In this document: piece by piece, positions 1 to 8,582 of the stretch
Numbering within the stretch: the first letter of the stretch is position 1
Layout of the letters: each line of letters opens with the position of its first letter
Origin: Serinicoccus marinus DSM 15273
Lineage (GTDB): Bacteria > Actinomycetota > Actinomycetes > Actinomycetales > Dermatophilaceae
Assembly: GCF_008386315.1 (NCBI RefSeq)
Contig: NZ_CP043808.1
Location: 1,984,001-2,048,000, forward strand
Length of the DNA: 64,000 nt
Direction: 5' to 3'
Made by a program: the position numbers and the translations under genes
The notes under the pieces: generated by a model
Told to the model about the DNA's origin: nothing
Databases searched by the model: none
The model's input: only the letters and a program-made list of their open reading frames with translations

Positions 1-1
1 C

Positions 2-148
2 CACCTCGTCTGCCGCGCGTGCGGGCGGACCGTCGAGGTCGAGGGCCCAGCCGTCGAGCGGTGGACCGACAGCGTCGCCGCCGAGCACGGCTTCACCGAC
101 GTCGCCCACACGCTGGAGATCTTCGGCACCTGCCGCGACTGCTCCTGA
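2..148 (+). CDS. zur: Fur-family metal regulator (Zur-like), C-terminal end only
   Basis: The last 48 codons of a gene cut off by the window edge. The fragment begins HLVCRACGRTVEVEG and ends FGTCRDCS, so it keeps the two CxxC pairs that bind structural zinc in the Fur/Zur dimerisation domain, and the conserved HGF...HTLEIFG stretch. Zur represses zinc uptake and alternative ribosomal protein genes when zinc is plentiful. In actinobacteria zur (furB) commonly sits near uppS and recO, as it does here, which favours Zur over Fur or PerR. The DNA-binding half is outside the window, so the subfamily call rests on position and the C-terminal motif. Confidence 0.8.
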   Translation, partial: HLVCRACGRTVEVEGPAVERWTDSVAAEHGFTDVAHTLEIFGTCRDCS

Positions 149-281
149 GCGTGACTGAGAACCGAGCCGGTTCGTCCACTCTGCGCCGGTTGGTCACATC
201 GGAGCCTGTTCGTGGAGGCTCTCAGATGACGAACCGGCGGGACGTTGACCCACCGGCGTCCAGTCGGACGAGAGAAACTCG

Positions 282-1700
282 TTGCCCTCTCGCGCGGCGG
301 CACCTAGCCTCACCGACACCACGGGCTTCACCCTCCGCGACTACGCCGACCTCGACGAGCCGTCCTGGCTCCGCTGCCGCGCCCTGTCTTTCCTCGGCTC
401 GTCCTACTTCGACGACGTCAAGACGCACCGGACGGTCTTCGAGGGCGAGTCCCTGCAGCTGGTCGCGGTGTCACCCAAGCCGGCGGGGATGACGACCCCC
501 GGCCCCGAGGAGGTCGTCGGCATCCTCGACGTCGAGCTGTGGGAGGACGAGGGCTCATCGGTCGCCACCATCGACACCGTCGCCGTCCACCCCGACCACC
601 AGCGCGCGGGCGTCGCCGGGGCGCTCCTGGACGAGGCACTGGACCGGTTGCGGGGGCGCGACCTCGCCTGGATCGACGCCTGGACGCGCGAGGACCCGGA
701 GGCCACCTCTTGGTATGCCGCGCACGGCTTCGTCGCCGACGAGACCTACCTGCACGTCTACCGCGGCGGCGACGAGCAGCACGCTGACGCGCACGGCGAG
801 GAGGGCTTCGAGGCGCCCTTCGACCTCGGCGCGCCGGTCAAGGGCTTCTTCCACGGGCCGGACGAGGACCCGCAGCCCTGGCGGGAGCGCTTCGCCCGGG
901 TGCACCAGTGCCGCCGCTACCTGCGCCGCCTCGACGTGACCGCGTGGCCGGAGGACCCGCGGCTCGCCGCGCTCTACGACCTGGAGAACTCCGGCACGTG
1001 GGACCACGACTGGTTCCGCGCCCTCGCGGCACGCGTCGGTGCCCGCCGCGTCACCGACATGGGATGCGGCACGGGGACGCTGACGATCGTGCTGGCGCGG
1101 GACGGGCACGAGGTCACCGGGCTGGAGCCCGCGCGGGCCAGCCTGGACGTCGCGCGGGCCAAGCCCGGCGCCGAGGCGGTCTCCTGCATCCACGGGTATG
1201 CCGACGCTCTCCTGGACGGGGCTGCCGACCTCGTCGTCATGACGGCGCACGTCGCGCAGTACTTCACCACGGACGAGGGCTGGGACGAGGTGCTCGGGCA
1301 CCTGCACCGGCACCTCGTGCCCGGAGGTCACATCGCCTTCGACTCCCGGAATCCGGCGGCACGCGCCTGGGAGCGGTGGACCCCTGAGGCGACGCGGACG
1401 GCATACCAGCATCCGGACGGTGGCGACGTGACGGCGTGGGTGCAGGTCGAGCGGGTCGATGAGGTGCCCGGCGAGGTCAGCGGTGAGCCGCGGGGTCCGG
1501 TCGTCACGCACACCGGGCACACGGTCCTGCCGACGGCCCACCTCGCCTATCCCGAGAGCCTTCGCTTCCGCACCCGCGCCGAGCTGGAGGCCTCGCTCAC
1601 CCGGGCCGGCTTCGAGGTGGTCGAGGTCACCGGTGACTGGGACGGCTCCCCCGCGACGCCCGACTCCCCCGAGCACCTGGTCCTCGCCCGGAGGACCTGA
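282..1700 (+). CDS. GNAT acetyltransferase fused to a class I SAM methyltransferase
   Basis: Reads as one 472-residue protein from a TTG start. Residues about 13-165 are a GNAT acetyltransferase, with the acetyl-CoA loop HPDHQRAGVAG at 103-113 and the C-terminal WYAAHGF strand. A tail typical of free-standing actinobacterial GNATs follows (RVHQCRRYLRRLD near 206-218). From about 219 a methyltransferase begins, with the SAM-binding motif DMGCGTGTL at 259-267. Substrates are unknown. The junction holds the sequence GTGA at 936-939, exactly the overlap used between neighbouring genes elsewhere here, so this may be two genes joined by a lost base. The TTG start has only a weak purine-rich stretch upstream; a later start is possible. 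Confidence 0.7.
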   Translation: MPSRAAAPSLTDTTGFTLRDYADLDEPSWLRCRALSFLGSSYFDDVKTHRTVFEGESLQLVAVSPKPAGMTTPGPEEVVGILDVELWEDEGSSVATIDTVAVHPDHQRAGVAGALLDEALDRLRGRDLAWIDAWTREDPEATSWYAAHGFVADETYLHVYRGGDEQHADAHGEEGFEAPFDLGAPVKGFFHGPDEDPQPWRERFARVHQCRRYLRRLDVTAWPEDPRLAALYDLENSGTWDHDWFRALAARVGARRVTDMGCGTGTLTIVLARDGHEVTGLEPARASLDVARAKPGAEAVSCIHGYADALLDGAADLVVMTAHVAQYFTTDEGWDEVLGHLHRHLVPGGHIAFDSRNPAARAWERWTPEATRTAYQHPDGGDVTAWVQVERVDEVPGEVSGEPRGPVVTHTGHTVLPTAHLAYPESLRFRTRAELEASLTRAGFEVVEVTGDWDGSPATPDSPEHLVLARRT

Positions 1701-1775
1701 CCCCTCTTCCCGCCGAGGGATCCCGGGTCCACCTCCGGCCCCCGACCTCCCCAGCGCCTCCCTGGGCCGCGCGGA

Positions 1776-2570
1776 TCAGGACCCCGAGTCGCCGGGGGCA
1801 TCCACCGCGCCGCCGTAACGCCGGTCGCGCGCGGCATACTGCTCGATCGCGCCCCACAGGTCGCGCCGGTCGTAGTCCGGCCAGAGCACGTCCTGGAAGA
1901 CCATCTCGGCGTAGGCGCTCTGCCACAGCAGGAAGTTGGAGGTGCGCTGCTCGCCGGAGCTGCGCAGGAAGAGGTCCACGTCGGGGACCTCGGGGTGGTA
2001 GAGGTAGCGGCCGATCGTGCGCTCGTCGATGCCGCGCGGCGAGAGCCTGCCGGCCTTGACGTCCTCGCCGATCCTGCGGACCGCGTCGCCGAGCTCGGCC
2101 CGCCCGCCGTAGTTGACGCAGAAGTTGAGCGTGATGACGTCGTTGTCGCGCGTCTGCCGCTCCGCCGACTCCAGCTCGGAGATGACCGAGCGCCACAGCC
2201 GCGGCCGTCGACCGGACCAGAGGACGCGCACCCCCCAGGAGTCGAGCTCCTGGCGGCGCCGGTGGATCACGGCGCGGTTGAAGCCCATGAGGAAGCGCAC
2301 CTCGTCGGGGCTGCGGCGCCAGTTCTCGGTGGAGAAGGCGTAGGCGCTGATGCAGGTGACGCCGATCTCGATGGCCCCGGCGATGACGTCGAGCAGCGCG
2401 GCCTCCCCGGCCTCGTGCCCCTGGGTGCGCTTGAGGCCGCGCTGGTTGGCCCACCTCCCGTTGCCGTCCATGACGACCGCCACGTGCCGGGGCACCAGGT
2501 CGCGCGGGACGGGGGGCGGTGTCGCGCCCGACGGGTGCGGGAAGGGCCGCCGCGGCTCCCGCGTGCTCAC
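1776..2570 (-). CDS. uppS: Isoprenyl transferase (undecaprenyl diphosphate synthase family)
   Basis: Cis-prenyltransferase of 264 residues that adds isopentenyl units to an allylic diphosphate, making the lipid carrier for peptidoglycan and other envelope polymers. It is soluble or peripheral to the membrane. The sequence shows the diphosphate-binding motif VVMDGNGRW near residues 32-40, the [12 protein letters not shown] motif, and the C-terminal [15 protein letters not shown] region followed by AEMVF. The GTG start overlaps the recO stop by four bases (GTGA), indicating translational coupling. Product chain length (decaprenyl or shorter) cannot be read from the sequence. Confidence 0.93.
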   Translation of the reverse strand: MSTREPRRPFPHPSGATPPPVPRDLVPRHVAVVMDGNGRWANQRGLKRTQGHEAGEAALLDVIAGAIEIGVTCISAYAFSTENWRRSPDEVRFLMGFNRAVIHRRRQELDSWGVRVLWSGRRPRLWRSVISELESAERQTRDNDVITLNFCVNYGGRAELGDAVRRIGEDVKAGRLSPRGIDERTIGRYLYHPEVPDVDLFLRSSGEQRTSNFLLWQSAYAEMVFQDVLWPDYDRRDLWGAIEQYAARDRRYGGAVDAPGDSGS

Positions 2571-3298
2571 GGGGTCCGCTCCAGGTGGCGCAGCGAGCGC
2601 ACGCCGCGTTCCAGGTGCCACTGCAGGTATGCCGCGACCAGCCCGCTCGCCTCGCCCCGGTGCCTGCTCTGGCTGGCGTCGGCGACGGTCCAGTCGCTGG
2701 TGAACAGCGCCCCCAGCAGGGCGAGGGTCTCCGGAGCCGGGGCGGTGGACCCCGGTGGCCGGCAGACCGGGCACACGACCCCGCCCGAGGGCACGTGGAA
2801 GGCGCGGTGCGGGCCGGTCATGCCGCAGCGGGCGCAGTCGGCGAAGCTGGCGCGCCACCCGGCGATCGCCAGCGCACGCAGCAGGTAGGAGTCGAGCACG
2901 AGGCGCGGGTCGTGCTCGCCCCCCGCGAGCGCGGCGAGCCCACCGGCGAGCAGCCGGAAGTGCTGCAGCGCGGGCGTGCCCTCCTCCGTCAGCTGCTCGC
3001 AGGTCTCCAGCATGACGCTGGCCGCGGTCCAGGAGGGGTAGTCGCGGGAGATCGTGTCGCCGTAGGGCGCCAGCCCGTCGGCCTGGGTGATGGTGTCGAG
3101 GCTGCGGCCCTCGTAGCACTGCACGTCGACGACCATCCCCGGCTCGAGCCGCGCGCCGAACTTGCTCGACGTGCGCCGGACGCCCTTGGCGACGGCACGG
3201 ATGCGGCCCCGGGTGCGTCCGAGCAGGATGACGATCCGGTCGGCCTCGCCCAGCTTGTAGGTGCGCAGCACGATCGCGGCGTCACGGTAGGTGGGCAT
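2567..3298 (-). CDS. recO: DNA repair protein RecO
   Basis: Recombination mediator of 243 residues that helps load RecA on SSB-coated single-stranded DNA in the RecFOR route. The N-terminal OB fold starts [20 protein letters not shown] four-cysteine zinc site is visible in the C-terminal half (CARCG ... CPVC). I chose the ATG at 3298 rather than an in-frame start six codons upstream because the family begins right at this point. This ATG lies inside a GGTATGCC octamer. The gene is first in a recO-uppS unit and is divergent from the alkB-like gene. Confidence 0.92.
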   Translation of the reverse strand: MPTYRDAAIVLRTYKLGEADRIVILLGRTRGRIRAVAKGVRRTSSKFGARLEPGMVVDVQCYEGRSLDTITQADGLAPYGDTISRDYPSWTAASVMLETCEQLTEEGTPALQHFRLLAGGLAALAGGEHDPRLVLDSYLLRALAIAGWRASFADCARCGMTGPHRAFHVPSGGVVCPVCRPPGSTAPAPETLALLGALFTSDWTVADASQSRHRGEASGLVAAYLQWHLERGVRSLRHLERTP

Positions 3299-3364
3299 AC
3301 CCCAGTGTCCCACCACGCCCCCGGCGGCGGTCGGCGCGGCACACCGCCCGATCCCTGGCGCAGA

Positions 3365-3384
3365 TCGAACACGTGTTCTATGCT
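3365..3384 (+). promoter_or_regulatory. LexA (SOS) box overlapping a -10 element
   Basis: TCGAACACGTGTTCTA at 3365-3380 matches the actinobacterial LexA operator TCGAAC-N4-GTTCGA at 11 of the 12 half-site positions that matter. It runs straight into TATGCT (3379-3384), a good -10 hexamer placed six bases before the ATG at 3391. LexA bound here would block the promoter until DNA damage. No clear -35 is visible. Confidence 0.75.
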
Positions 3385-3390
3385 GAGGTG

Positions 3391-4023
3391 ATGATGCTGC
3401 AGGGTTCGCTGCTGGACCAGGTCGACGAGGTCGGCCTCCGCCCGCTGGAGGCGCTGCGGCGCACCCGGCTCGACCACGGCGCCTGGGTCGACGTCCGGCC
3501 GGGGTGGCTGACCGGCTCCGACGAGCTCTTCACCCGGCTCGCGCTCGGCGGTCCCGCGGGCGTGGCGTGGCACGGGGAGGAGCGCCAGATGTGGGACAAG
3601 CAGGTGACCACGCCACGGCTGCTGCGCTTCTACCGCGAGGGCGAGCGGCTCCCGGACCCGGTGCTGGAGCGGGCCCGGGTGGACCTCAGCACGAGGTATG
3701 CCGACGAGCTCGGCGAGCCCTTCGTCTCGGCCGGGATGTGCCTCTACCGCGACGGCCGCGACAGCGTGGCCTGGCACGGGGACCGGATCGGGCGCAGCAA
3801 GGACCAGGACACGATGGTCGCGATCGTCTCGCTCGGCGCACCCCGGGCGCTGCTCCTGCGGCCGCGGGGCGGCGGCGCCAGCATCCGGCACGTCCTCGGC
3901 CACGGCGACCTGCTCGTCATGGGCGGGTCGTGCCAGCGCACCTGGGACCACTGTGTGCCGAAGACGACCACCCCGGTGGGCCCTCGCATCAGCATCCAGT
4001 TCCGCCCCCGCGGGGTCCGCTGA
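3391..4023 (+). CDS. alkB: AlkB-like 2-oxoglutarate/Fe(II) dioxygenase
   Basis: A 210-residue member of the AlkB family, which removes alkyl lesions from DNA bases by oxidation with Fe(II) and 2-oxoglutarate. The iron ligands are visible as WHGD (His129, Asp131) and His187 in WDHCVPK. The 2-oxoglutarate-binding arginines lie in [12 protein letters not shown] near the C-terminus. An in-frame GTG at 3373 is rejected as start because it lies inside the LexA box. ATG 3391 sits six bases after the -10 element, which suggests a leaderless mRNA. SOS control fits a repair role. The size and motifs resemble the ALKBH2/3-type repair branch, but substrate is not proven. Confidence 0.85.
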   Translation: MMLQGSLLDQVDEVGLRPLEALRRTRLDHGAWVDVRPGWLTGSDELFTRLALGGPAGVAWHGEERQMWDKQVTTPRLLRFYREGERLPDPVLERARVDLSTRYADELGEPFVSAGMCLYRDGRDSVAWHGDRIGRSKDQDTMVAIVSLGAPRALLLRPRGGGASIRHVLGHGDLLVMGGSCQRTWDHCVPKTTTPVGPRISIQFRPRGVR

Positions 4024-4029
4024 GAGGTC

Positions 4030-6519
4030 TCAGGGAGGGGTGAGCAGGAGCTCACGCACCGCGGCGGCGTCGCGGGCCGCGACGGCACCGGCGGCGAGGT
4101 CCTGCAGCTCCCGCAGTGACACGGTCCGCAGCCGGGCCTTCACGGTGGGCACCGCGCTCGGCGAGGCGCTGAGCTCGCGCACCCCGAGGCCGACGAGCAA
4201 CCCGGCGACGTCCGGGTCGCTGGCGAGCTCTCCGCAGACGCTGACGACGACGCCCTGGGGCGCACGGTCGCAGATGTAGCGCACGAGCTGGAGCAGCGCG
4301 GGGTCCAGCGCGTCCGACCACCTGCTCACTGCAGGGTTGCCGCGCTCCGCGGCGAGGGTGTACTGGCTCAGGTCGTTGGTGCCGATCGAGACGAAGTCCA
4401 GCCCCCGGGCGAGCCGCGTGAGCCGCACCGCGACCGCCGGGACCTCGACCATGATGCCGACCCCGAGCTGGTGCGGCGGGGCGGACAGACCGACGCGACG
4501 CGCGGCCTCCTGGAGGCGGGCCCGGGACCAGTCGACATCGTCGACCGAGGTGACCATGGGGAAGAGCACGTTGATCCGGTGGGTCCGCGCCACCCGGCAC
4601 AGCGCCTCGAGCTGGTCCAGCAGGAGACCTGGGTCGTCACGGAAGGCGCGGATGCCCCGGACCCCGAGGAAAGGGTTGGCCTCCTCGGCGACGGGGATGA
4701 AGTCCAGCGGCTTGTCGCCGCCGACGTCCCACGTGCGCACGGTCACCGGGTGCGGTGCGAAGGCCTCCGCCATGGCGGTGTAGACCTCCACCTGCTGCTC
4801 GACGGTCGGCGCCCGGTGCCACTGGGCGAAGACGGCCTCGGTCCGCACCAGCCCCGACCCCTGCGCGCCGAGCCCCGCTCCGAGGCGGGCGGTGGCCACC
4901 GATGAGACGTTGGCCTTCACTGCCACCCTGGCCCCGTCCCTGGTCAGGGCCGGCAGGTGGGCGTCGGCCAGGGCGCGCTCGCGCTCGCGGCGGCGCCGGT
5001 CCAGCATGTCGCCGAAGGCCGCCTGGACCTCGGCCGGCGGGTCGATCTCGAGCCGCCCGGAGCGCACGTCGAAGGCGATCATCGTGCCCGCTGTCACGGC
5101 CGCCCGGTCCCCCACCCCGGTGAGCACCGGGACGCCACGGGCCCGCGCGATGAGCACGCCGTGACCCAGTCCGCCCCCGCGTCGGGTCACCACCCCCTGG
5201 ATCTCGGCCGCGTCCAGCGAGATGGCGAGTGCGGGATCCAGCTCGTCGACGACGAGGATCCCCTCGCCCAGCGACTCGGGCTCGGTGACCCCCAGCAGGA
5301 GACGCATCACGCGCTCCCCGATGCTCCGCACGTCCTGCGCCCGCTCCTGCAGGTAGGCGTCCGGCAGCCGCTCGAACCTGTCCGCCACGGCGTCGACCGC
5401 GTCCTGCCAGGCCAGTGCTGCCGGGCGGCCCTCCCCGATGCGCCGGTCGGCGTCCGCGCTGAGCTCGGGGTCGCGCAGCAGGGTCGCGTGCGCGTCGAAG
5501 ACTTCCGCCTGTCCCTGGCCCAGGTGGCGCCGGGCGTGGCCCGCCAGCTCGCGCAGCCGCTCGAATGCCGCGTCCACGGCCTCGCCCAGCCGCCCCCGCT
5601 CCTCCGCGGGAGATCCCGTCTCCAGATCGCGCGGCTCCGGCACGGTCTGGTCGAGCACGGCCGGCCCCATGGCCGCCTCCAGCCCGGACCCGGCCACCCC
5701 CGGCTCCTCGGAGACCGCCGGTGCGGGCGTCTCCACATCGGCCATCGGCTCGGCGGGTCCGGGCTCGTCCCCGAAGGCGGTGCGGGCGAGCTCGGCGATC
5801 TGCGCGAGGACCTGCTCGGCCTCTTCGCCGGTGGCCTCCACCCGCAGCACGTGTCCCTGCTGTGCCCCGAGCGTCGCCACCCCGCTCAGGCTGAGCGCGT
5901 CGACCGGCCCGGTGCCGATGGTCTGGTTGCGCACCCGCACCCGGGTGCCCGGCGACACGGTTCCGGCCGTCGTGACGAGCCGTGCGGCCGGGCGGGCGTG
6001 GAGCCCGTGCTCACCGGTCACCGACACCTCGATGCAGTCCCACTCGCAGGGGTCGTCCGCGGCCTCGCCCTGGGCGTCGCCCGGCGTCTGATCCGCCGCG
6101 CCGGGCTCGCCGAGGTGGGTGCGCTTCGCGTCGAGACCCCGGACCGCCTCGGCGGCGCAGGCGTCGAGGTCCGCCCCGGTGCCGGCGGCGACCACGGCGG
6201 CGATGAGCCCCTCGACGAGCGGCGCGGCGCTGAGCCGCACCCGCTCGGCCACCTCGGGCTCGAGCATCTCGAGGGCCATCTCGCCGGACAACACCGCGCT
6301 GCCGAGGTCGAGCAGGACGAGCACGCCCTCGCCGCCGCTCGCGGCGTCGGCACGGGTGACTGCCTCGGAGATGGCGAGGGCGTCGGTGCCGGTCGTGTCC
6401 TCGTCCAGCCCGGCGGCGACCTCGACGGCGGGCCCCTCGGCCGAGCTCATCTCCGCGGCGAGCGCCGCCGCCGCCCGCGCCAGGGGGCGGCTGTGCGAGA
6501 CGACGACCAGCGAGATCAT
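4030..6519 (-). CDS. dhaM: DhaM: EIIA-HPr-full enzyme I fusion, phosphoryl donor for dihydroxyacetone kinase
   Basis: An 829-residue phosphotransferase. Residues 1-130 are an EIIA(Man)-type domain with active His9 (VVVSHSRPL). Residues about 162-250 are HPr with active His174 (GEHGLHARPAAR). An acidic, Ala/Pro-rich linker leads to enzyme I: phosphohistidine His453 in RRGGGLGHGVLIAR, then the complete PEP-binding barrel with EVPAVAVRL, SIGTNDLSQYTLA and the catalytic CGELASDP. The classic E. coli DhaM is about 470 residues and ends after a truncated enzyme I, so it needs the cell's EI. This one should use PEP directly. It is last in dhaK-dhaL-dhaM, 10 bases after dhaL. Confidence 0.92.
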   Translation of the reverse strand: MISLVVVSHSRPLARAAAALAAEMSSAEGPAVEVAAGLDEDTTGTDALAISEAVTRADAASGGEGVLVLLDLGSAVLSGEMALEMLEPEVAERVRLSAAPLVEGLIAAVVAAGTGADLDACAAEAVRGLDAKRTHLGEPGAADQTPGDAQGEAADDPCEWDCIEVSVTGEHGLHARPAARLVTTAGTVSPGTRVRVRNQTIGTGPVDALSLSGVATLGAQQGHVLRVEATGEEAEQVLAQIAELARTAFGDEPGPAEPMADVETPAPAVSEEPGVAGSGLEAAMGPAVLDQTVPEPRDLETGSPAEERGRLGEAVDAAFERLRELAGHARRHLGQGQAEVFDAHATLLRDPELSADADRRIGEGRPAALAWQDAVDAVADRFERLPDAYLQERAQDVRSIGERVMRLLLGVTEPESLGEGILVVDELDPALAISLDAAEIQGVVTRRGGGLGHGVLIARARGVPVLTGVGDRAAVTAGTMIAFDVRSGRLEIDPPAEVQAAFGDMLDRRRRERERALADAHLPALTRDGARVAVKANVSSVATARLGAGLGAQGSGLVRTEAVFAQWHRAPTVEQQVEVYTAMAEAFAPHPVTVRTWDVGGDKPLDFIPVAEEANPFLGVRGIRAFRDDPGLLLDQLEALCRVARTHRINVLFPMVTSVDDVDWSRARLQEAARRVGLSAPPHQLGVGIMVEVPAVAVRLTRLARGLDFVSIGTNDLSQYTLAAERGNPAVSRWSDALDPALLQLVRYICDRAPQGVVVSVCGELASDPDVAGLLVGLGVRELSASPSAVPTVKARLRTVSLRELQDLAAGAVAARDAAAVRELLLTPP

Positions 6520-6529
6520 CGGGAGGCGC

Positions 6530-7156
6530 TCACGACAGGGTCTGCGCGGCGGCCTCGATGAGCACGGTGGCGCTGGTGGCGCCGGGGTCCTGGTGTCCGG
6601 CGCTGCGCTCGCCGAGATAGGAGGCGCGACCCTTGCGCGCGATCATCGGCTCGGTCGCGTCCCGGCCCTCTGCGGCGGCCTGGGCGGCCGCCTGCAGCGA
6701 CTCCCCCAGCCCGGCGCCGGTGGCCGAGGTCTCGTCGAAGGCCTCCAGCGCGGGTGCCAGCGCGTCATACATGGTCTTGTCGCCCGCCTCGGCCTTGCCG
6801 CGCGCCACGATGCCCTCGACCCCTGCCCGCAGGGCCTGCCCGAACTCACGGGGACCGATGTCGTCGCTGGAGGCCAACGGCCCGGCGAGACGCAGGAAGA
6901 AGGTGCCGTAGAGCGGGCCGGAGGCGCCGCCGACGGTGCTCACGAGCGTCATGCCGACCTTCTTCAGGTAGGCGTCCACGCTCGTGAAGTCCTCCTGCTC
7001 GGCGAGCTGGGCACAGGCGCCGAAGCCGCGCCTCATGTTGCTGCCGTGGTCGGCGTCGCCGATGGCACGGTCGAGCTCGGTCAGGTCGTCGGCGCGCTCG
7101 TCGATGCCTGCGGCGCAGGCGGCGATCCACGCCTGGAATGAGTTCAGGTCAGCCAT
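6530..7156 (-). CDS. dhaL: Dihydroxyacetone kinase subunit DhaL (nucleotide-binding)
   Basis: A 208-residue helical-barrel subunit that holds ADP permanently as a cofactor; DhaM rephosphorylates it to ATP, and the phosphate then goes to dihydroxyacetone on DhaK. The Mg-ADP site shows as AIGDADHGSNM near residues 31-41, with GGASGPLYGTFF and GDKTMYDAL further on. The C-terminal ATSATVL element is present. It lies four bases after dhaK and just before dhaM, so the three subunits are made from one transcript. Confidence 0.93.
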   Translation of the reverse strand: MADLNSFQAWIAACAAGIDERADDLTELDRAIGDADHGSNMRRGFGACAQLAEQEDFTSVDAYLKKVGMTLVSTVGGASGPLYGTFFLRLAGPLASSDDIGPREFGQALRAGVEGIVARGKAEAGDKTMYDALAPALEAFDETSATGAGLGESLQAAAQAAAEGRDATEPMIARKGRASYLGERSAGHQDPGATSATVLIEAAAQTLS

Positions 7157-7160
7157 GTGC

Positions 7161-8162
7161 TCATCCTCCCCATCGCAGGCCGGGAGTGTCCACAGGAGCG
7201 TCCCACAGGCGCGTCATCTCCTCGTCGGCGCGCAGCAGCGTGACTGAGCACCCCGCCATCTCCAGCGAGGTGATGTAGTTGCCGACGAGCGACCGGGCCA
7301 CCTCGATCCCCGCGTCGTCCAGGAGGCGCTGCACCTCGCCGTACATGAGGTAGAGCTCGAGCAGCGGGGTGCCGCCCATGCCGTTGACGAAGGCGATCAC
7401 CTGCTCGCCACGCTCCAGCGACAGATCCGAGACCACCGGCTCGACCAGTCGTGCGGCGATGTCCCGGGCGGGCGCGAGCTTCTCCGTGGACCGGCCCGGC
7501 TCGCCGTGGATCCCGATCCCGATCTCCATCTCGTCGTCGGCGAGCTCGAAGGTGGGCTTCCCCGCAGCGGGAACGGTGCACGAGGTCAGCGCGATCCCCA
7601 TGGAGCGTCCCTGCTCGTTGACCCGACGGGCCAGGGCGGCGCAGGACGCCAGGTCCTGCCCCTCCTCGGCAGCGGCCCCGACGATCTTCTCCAGCAGCAC
7701 CGTCACGCCGACGCCGCGCCGCCCGGCGGTGTAGAGGCTGTCCTGCACGGCGACGTCGTCGTCGGTGACGACAGCCTCCACCTGGATGCCGGACTCGCCG
7801 GCCAGCTCGGCGGCCATCTCGAAGTTCATGACGTCGCCGGTGTAGTTCTTGACGACGTGCAGCACCCCGGCGCCGCCGTCGACGGCGGTCGTGGCGGCGA
7901 GGATCTGGTCGGGGACCGGCGACGTGAAGACCTCCCCGGCGCAGGCGGCGGAGAGCATGCCGCGACCGACGAAGCCGCCGTGCAGCGGCTCGTGGCCGGA
8001 GCCGCCGCCGGAGACGAGGGCGACCTTGCCGGAGACCGGCGCGTCGGCCCGGAGCACGAGCTTGTGGTCGAGGTCGACGCGCAGCTGGTCGGGGTGGGCG
8101 GCCGCCATCCCCGCCAGCGCCTCGACGACCACGTCGGCGGGGTCGTTCAGGAGCTTCTTCAT
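7161..8162 (-). CDS. dhaK: Dihydroxyacetone kinase substrate-binding subunit DhaK
   Basis: A 333-residue subunit that binds dihydroxyacetone covalently as a hemiaminal to a histidine and receives phosphate from DhaL-ATP, giving dihydroxyacetone phosphate for glycolysis. Visible features are the [16 protein letters not shown] motif near residues 51-66 and the covalent-binding His219 in [10 protein letters not shown] used the ATG at 8162, which gives the family's usual N-terminus ([12 protein letters not shown]). First gene of the dha operon; no adjacent DhaR-type regulator or glycerol dehydrogenase is seen. Confidence 0.94.
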   Translation of the reverse strand: MKKLLNDPADVVVEALAGMAAAHPDQLRVDLDHKLVLRADAPVSGKVALVSGGGSGHEPLHGGFVGRGMLSAACAGEVFTSPVPDQILAATTAVDGGAGVLHVVKNYTGDVMNFEMAAELAGESGIQVEAVVTDDDVAVQDSLYTAGRRGVGVTVLLEKIVGAAAEEGQDLASCAALARRVNEQGRSMGIALTSCTVPAAGKPTFELADDEMEIGIGIHGEPGRSTEKLAPARDIAARLVEPVVSDLSLERGEQVIAFVNGMGGTPLLELYLMYGEVQRLLDDAGIEVARSLVGNYITSLEMAGCSVTLLRADEEMTRLWDAPVDTPGLRWGG

Positions 8163-8378
8163 AGGCGTCACTCTGCCACGGATCGCGACCAGGGGCGCAG
8201 GTATGCCGATGTCGCGTCCCGGGGTCGGCCGAGGTAGACGCCGCGCCGCGCGGCGGATGCCGACCTGGGGCACGATGGCGGCGTGAGCAGCGAGCAACAG
8301 GGTGACGCCGTCCGTGCGGCACGCCCGCCGCGGGCCACCGTCGGCCGGGAGGCCGACCCGACGGACCGGTGCTGATCG

Positions 8379-8582
8379 ATGACCACCTCACACCGGGCAC
8401 GCTGCGCGCGATGCGACGGCCTCGACTTCGAGCGCATCGCCGACGACCCCGGCGAGGGCCCTGTCGTGGAGGACCAGTGGCACGGCATGACCGTCCGGTT
8501 CACCTATCGCTGCACCGCGTGCGGTGAGCAGACCCGGCTCATCCCTCCGGGACGGGACGAGCCCTACCCCACGCGGGGCTGA
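8379..8582 (+). CDS. Small zinc-ribbon protein of unknown function
   Basis: A 67-residue protein with two CxxC knuckles, CARC at residues 9-12 and CTAC at 45-48, spaced as in zinc ribbons. The rest is short and charged. No enzyme motif is seen. It is divergent from the dha operon and its stop lies just inside the extended, frameshifted end of era on the other strand. The cysteine pattern supports a real gene, but it is short and I do not recognise a named family. Confidence 0.5.
   Translation: MTTSHRARCARCDGLDFERIADDPGEGPVVEDQWHGMTVRFTYRCTACGEQTRLIPPGRDEPYPTRG

Noticed and set aside
8283..8375. A 30-codon GTG frame just before the zinc-ribbon gene
   Set aside because: No domain, no convincing ribosome site and composition like a random GC-rich frame.
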